From Leifsonia sp. 1010 (lineage in GTDB: Bacteria > Actinomycetota > Actinomycetes > Actinomycetales > Microbacteriaceae): a stretch of DNA of 64,000 nucleotides. The translations under genes were made by a program, and so were the position numbers. Below the pieces are notes generated by a model, which had not been told where the DNA came from, did no database searches, and worked only from the letters and a program-made list of their open reading frames with translations. Location: NCBI RefSeq assembly GCF_031455295.1, contig NZ_JAVDSL010000004.1, forward strand, positions 1 to 64,000. The letters are read 5' to 3'. Below are positions 61,995 to 64,000 of this stretch, piece by piece (within the stretch, counting starts at the first letter, position 1; every line of letters begins with the position of its first letter).

Positions 61995-62657
61995 TCAGTA
62001 ATGCCGGGCGATCGGCAGCGGGATGGCCGCCGCCGCGCGGTCCTCCGCGGGCACGACCGCCGCGTCCTCGGGGACGTTGTGGTCGAGCCAGCGGCGCAGC
62101 ACGCCCTGGGTCAGCTCCTCGGACACCAGCGCGAAGCAGAAGTGGTCGCGCCAGTCGCCGTTGATGTGGATGTAGCGGCGCCGCAGCCCCTCGTAGCGGA
62201 AGCCGAGCTTCTCGACCACGCGCAGGCTCGGGCCGTTCTCGGGCCGGATGCAGATCTCCATCCGGTGCAGTCCCAGCTGGTAGAAGCAGTAGTCGGTCGC
62301 CAGCGCCACCGCGGTCGGGGTGATGTTGCGACCGGCGAACTCCTCGGCGATCCAGTAGCCGATCGTCGCGCTCGACAGCGAGCCGTACGCGATCGACGAG
62401 ACGTTCAGCTGCCCGGCGAGCCGGCCGTCCCACTCGACGATGAACGGCAGGCCGTGCCCGGCGCGCGCGTTCGCCAGCAGGGAGCGGATGCTCGCGCGGG
62501 TGTCGAACGACCCGGGCGCGTACGGGCTCGTCGCCTCCCACTGCCGCAGCCAGCTGCGGTTGTCGAGCAGCGACCGTTCCAGCGGCCGCGCGTCGCGCAG
62601 ACGGATGGGACGCAACCCCACGCGACCCTCGGTGAGGGTGGGGACGACGAGCGCCAA
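61995..62657 (-). CDS. rimJ: RimJ-like GNAT N-acetyltransferase
   Basis: The 220-residue GNAT protein has VGLRPIRLRDARPLERSLLDNRSWLRQWEATSP and the acetyl-CoA loop KLGFRYEG, in the RimJ/RimL style that acetylates ribosomal-protein or other N-termini. The TTG start is chosen because the consensus AAGGAGG (62664-62670) is 6 nt upstream, the best ribosome-binding site in the window. It lies 23 nt downstream of galU. Confidence 0.88.
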   Translation of the reverse strand: MALVVPTLTEGRVGLRPIRLRDARPLERSLLDNRSWLRQWEATSPYAPGSFDTRASIRSLLANARAGHGLPFIVEWDGRLAGQLNVSSIAYGSLSSATIGYWIAEEFAGRNITPTAVALATDYCFYQLGLHRMEICIRPENGPSLRVVEKLGFRYEGLRRRYIHINGDWRDHFCFALVSEELTQGVLRRWLDHNVPEDAAVVPAEDRAAAAIPLPIARHY

Positions 62658-62680
62658 CGGAGTCCTCCTTCGGCCGGCCG

Positions 62681-63658
62681 TCAGCGGGACCGGTCGGACA
62701 GCGTCTGGATGGGCCCGGTCGGGTCGACGGGCATCTCCTCGACGAACTCCACGGGCTCGTCTTCGAGCTCCGCCGCGAACTCGCGGAGCCACGGGCGCAG
62801 CTCCGGGCCGAGGTCCTCGCGGTCGACGGCGAGGCGGACGATCGCCTTGATGTAGTCGAGTCGGTCGCCGGTGTCGTAGCGGCGGCCGCGGAAGACGACG
62901 CCGTAGACACCCCCGGTCCAGTCGGGCGCCTCCGCCATGGACTGCAGCGCGTCGGTCAGCTGGATCTCGCCGCCGCGACCCGGCTCGGTGCGCTCCAGGA
63001 CGTCGAAGACCTCCGGGCGCAGCACGTAGCGGCCGATGACGGCGTAGTTCGAGGGGGCGTGCTCCTTGTCCGGCTTCTCGACGAGGCCGGTGATGCGGAC
63101 GACATCCTCCTCGTCCGTCGTCTCGACAGCGGCGGCGCCGTACAGGTGGATGGAGTCGGGGTCGACCTCGAGGAGGGCGACGACGCTGGCGTGGCGCTGC
63201 GACTGCACGGTCAGCATCCGGCTCAGCAGATCGTCGCGCGCGTCGATGATGTCGTCACCGAGCAGCACCGCGAACGGCTCGCGGCCGACGTGCATCTTGG
63301 CCCGCAGGACGGCGTGGCCGAGACCCTTCGGGTCGCCCTGGCGCACGTAGTGCATGTCGGCGAGGGCGGTGGAGTAGTTGACCTTCTCGAGCCGGTCGGT
63401 GTCGCCCTTCTTGGTGAGGGTCTCCTCCAGCTCGGCGTTGCGGTCGAAGTGGTTCTCGAGGGCGTTCTTGTTGCGGCCGGTGATCATCAGGACGTCGTGC
63501 AGGCCCGCATCCACGGCCTCCTCGACGACGTACTGGATGGCGGGCTTGTCAACGACCGGCAGCATCTCCTTGGGCATCGCTTTCGTCGCCGGGAGGAAGC
63601 GGGTTCCGAGGCCGGCTGCGGGGATCACTGCTTTCGTAACGCGGTCGTGATTTGCCAT
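62681..63658 (-). CDS. galU: UTP-glucose-1-phosphate uridylyltransferase
   Basis: A 325-residue nucleotidyltransferase: AVIPAAGLGTRFLPATKAMPKEMLPV near the N-terminus, GLGHAVLRAK, LLGDDIID and VEKPD. It makes UDP-glucose for cell-wall and glycan synthesis. TACTGT on the minus strand ends 7 nt before the ATG, so it can be leaderless. It diverges from the cyclo-ligase gene and heads the galU-rimJ-sepX cluster. Confidence 0.95.
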   Translation of the reverse strand: MANHDRVTKAVIPAAGLGTRFLPATKAMPKEMLPVVDKPAIQYVVEEAVDAGLHDVLMITGRNKNALENHFDRNAELEETLTKKGDTDRLEKVNYSTALADMHYVRQGDPKGLGHAVLRAKMHVGREPFAVLLGDDIIDARDDLLSRMLTVQSQRHASVVALLEVDPDSIHLYGAAAVETTDEEDVVRITGLVEKPDKEHAPSNYAVIGRYVLRPEVFDVLERTEPGRGGEIQLTDALQSMAEAPDWTGGVYGVVFRGRRYDTGDRLDYIKAIVRLAVDREDLGPELRPWLREFAAELEDEPVEFVEEMPVDPTGPIQTLSDRSR

Positions 63659-63717
63659 GCCGCCTACAGTATCCGCATTTCGGCGGAGCACAGGATGGCA
63701 TCTCCTAGGATTGCCGT

Positions 63718-64000
63718 ATGGACTCGGACACCGCCGCTCATCGCAAGCGCGCCCTGCGTGCGGAGCTCCGCGAGCGCCGGCAGAACCTCACCACGACCGA
63801 GCGCCAGACCGCGACGGCGGGCCTGACCCGCAACCTGGTCGACCTCGCGACCGACCTGTCCGCCCGCTCGGTCGCGGCGTACCTCTCCACCCCGGTGGAG
63901 CCGGACACGCGCCCCTTCCTCAACTGGGCGCACACGCAGGGTCTGCGCGTCCTGCTGCCGATCTCGCGCGAAGACGGCCTGCTCGACTGGACCACCGGCG
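63718..64000 (+). CDS. 5-formyltetrahydrofolate cyclo-ligase (N-terminal part, cut by window end)
   Basis: The first ~94 residues are visible (MDSDTAAHRKRALRAELRERRQNL...): the helical N-terminus with K/R-rich ATP-binding segment and the VAAYLSTPVEPDTRPFL strand of 5-FTHF cyclo-ligases. The rest lies beyond the window. ATG start; TAGGAT (63706-63711) ends 6 nt upstream. It diverges from galU, the arrangement also seen next to actinobacterial galU. Confidence 0.9.
   Translation, partial: MDSDTAAHRKRALRAELRERRQNLTTTERQTATAGLTRNLVDLATDLSARSVAAYLSTPVEPDTRPFLNWAHTQGLRVLLPISREDGLLDWTTG

Overview
The window is very GC-rich bacterial chromosome with dense short-gap operons, many GTG and a few TTG starts, and the usual actinobacterial gene content: a BTAD-type regulator, a DrrAB-like exporter, a SepX-like cell-division locus and lysG/lysE. 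Together with the repeat-domain surface protein and the protein families present, this suggests a Microbacteriaceae member (Leifsonia-like). The family-level placement is inference from gene content. It looks like ordinary chromosomal backbone: I see no prophage, integron, transposase, CRISPR array or rRNA operon. The only RNA gene is one tRNA-Ala(CGC).

Layout. 0-4.4 kb: a YeiH-type membrane protein, a guanidinium exporter behind a guanidine-III riboswitch, metY plus a CoA-binding protein, and a methyltransferase. 4.5-14.2 kb: a secreted six-repeat surface protein, a large BTAD/ATPase/TPR regulator, then a small HTH + Clp-N + DrrAB-type ABC exporter locus with conspicuous operators. 14.5-31.6 kb: metabolic genes (serine dehydratase, peroxidase, FMN reductase, aldo-keto reductase, phosphodiesterase, methyltransferase, acylphosphatase, aminodeoxychorismate lyase, RibD-like reductase, Tat-type flavin oxidase, DUF255 protein), a DksA-like protein and a MalT-like LuxR regulator. 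31.6-43.3 kb: an aldo-keto reductase, acyl-CoA ligase, HrpA helicase, SDR, a polar amino-acid ABC transporter and a sulfurtransferase. 43.3-47.2 kb: the aerobic ribonucleotide reductase operon. 47.2-59.9 kb: an MFS transporter, an AbiEi/DUF559-type orphan, a TetR-SDR pair, acyl-CoA dehydrogenase + M24 peptidase, a three-domain kinase/M23/aminotransferase fusion, and lysG/lysE. 59.9-64 kb: the galU-rimJ-sepX-tRNA-Ala cluster diverging from a 5-formyl-THF cyclo-ligase that runs off the window.

The most unusual points: (1) the NrdA large subunit ends without its redox-active C-terminal CxxC. The missing tail (CESCQ) is encoded in a separate 25-codon ORF at 44349-44426 that overlaps the nrdA stop by 4 nt in another frame. 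(2) Its NrdB partner has Phe at the radical-Tyr position and Glu for the first metal ligand, with exactly the ligand spacing of the Chlamydia trachomatis class Ic (Mn/Fe) R2. (3) Several unrelated families of 50-100 bp intergenic inverted repeats sit downstream of genes (families A-D, plus a tandem-repeat family E); one pair brackets the AbiEi/DUF559 gene. (4) A guanidine-III riboswitch precedes the Gdx exporter. (5) At least sixteen genes have a TANNNT-like hexamer (CAGAAT in three) ending 6-8 nt before the start codon and no Shine-Dalgarno, a leaderless-mRNA signature.
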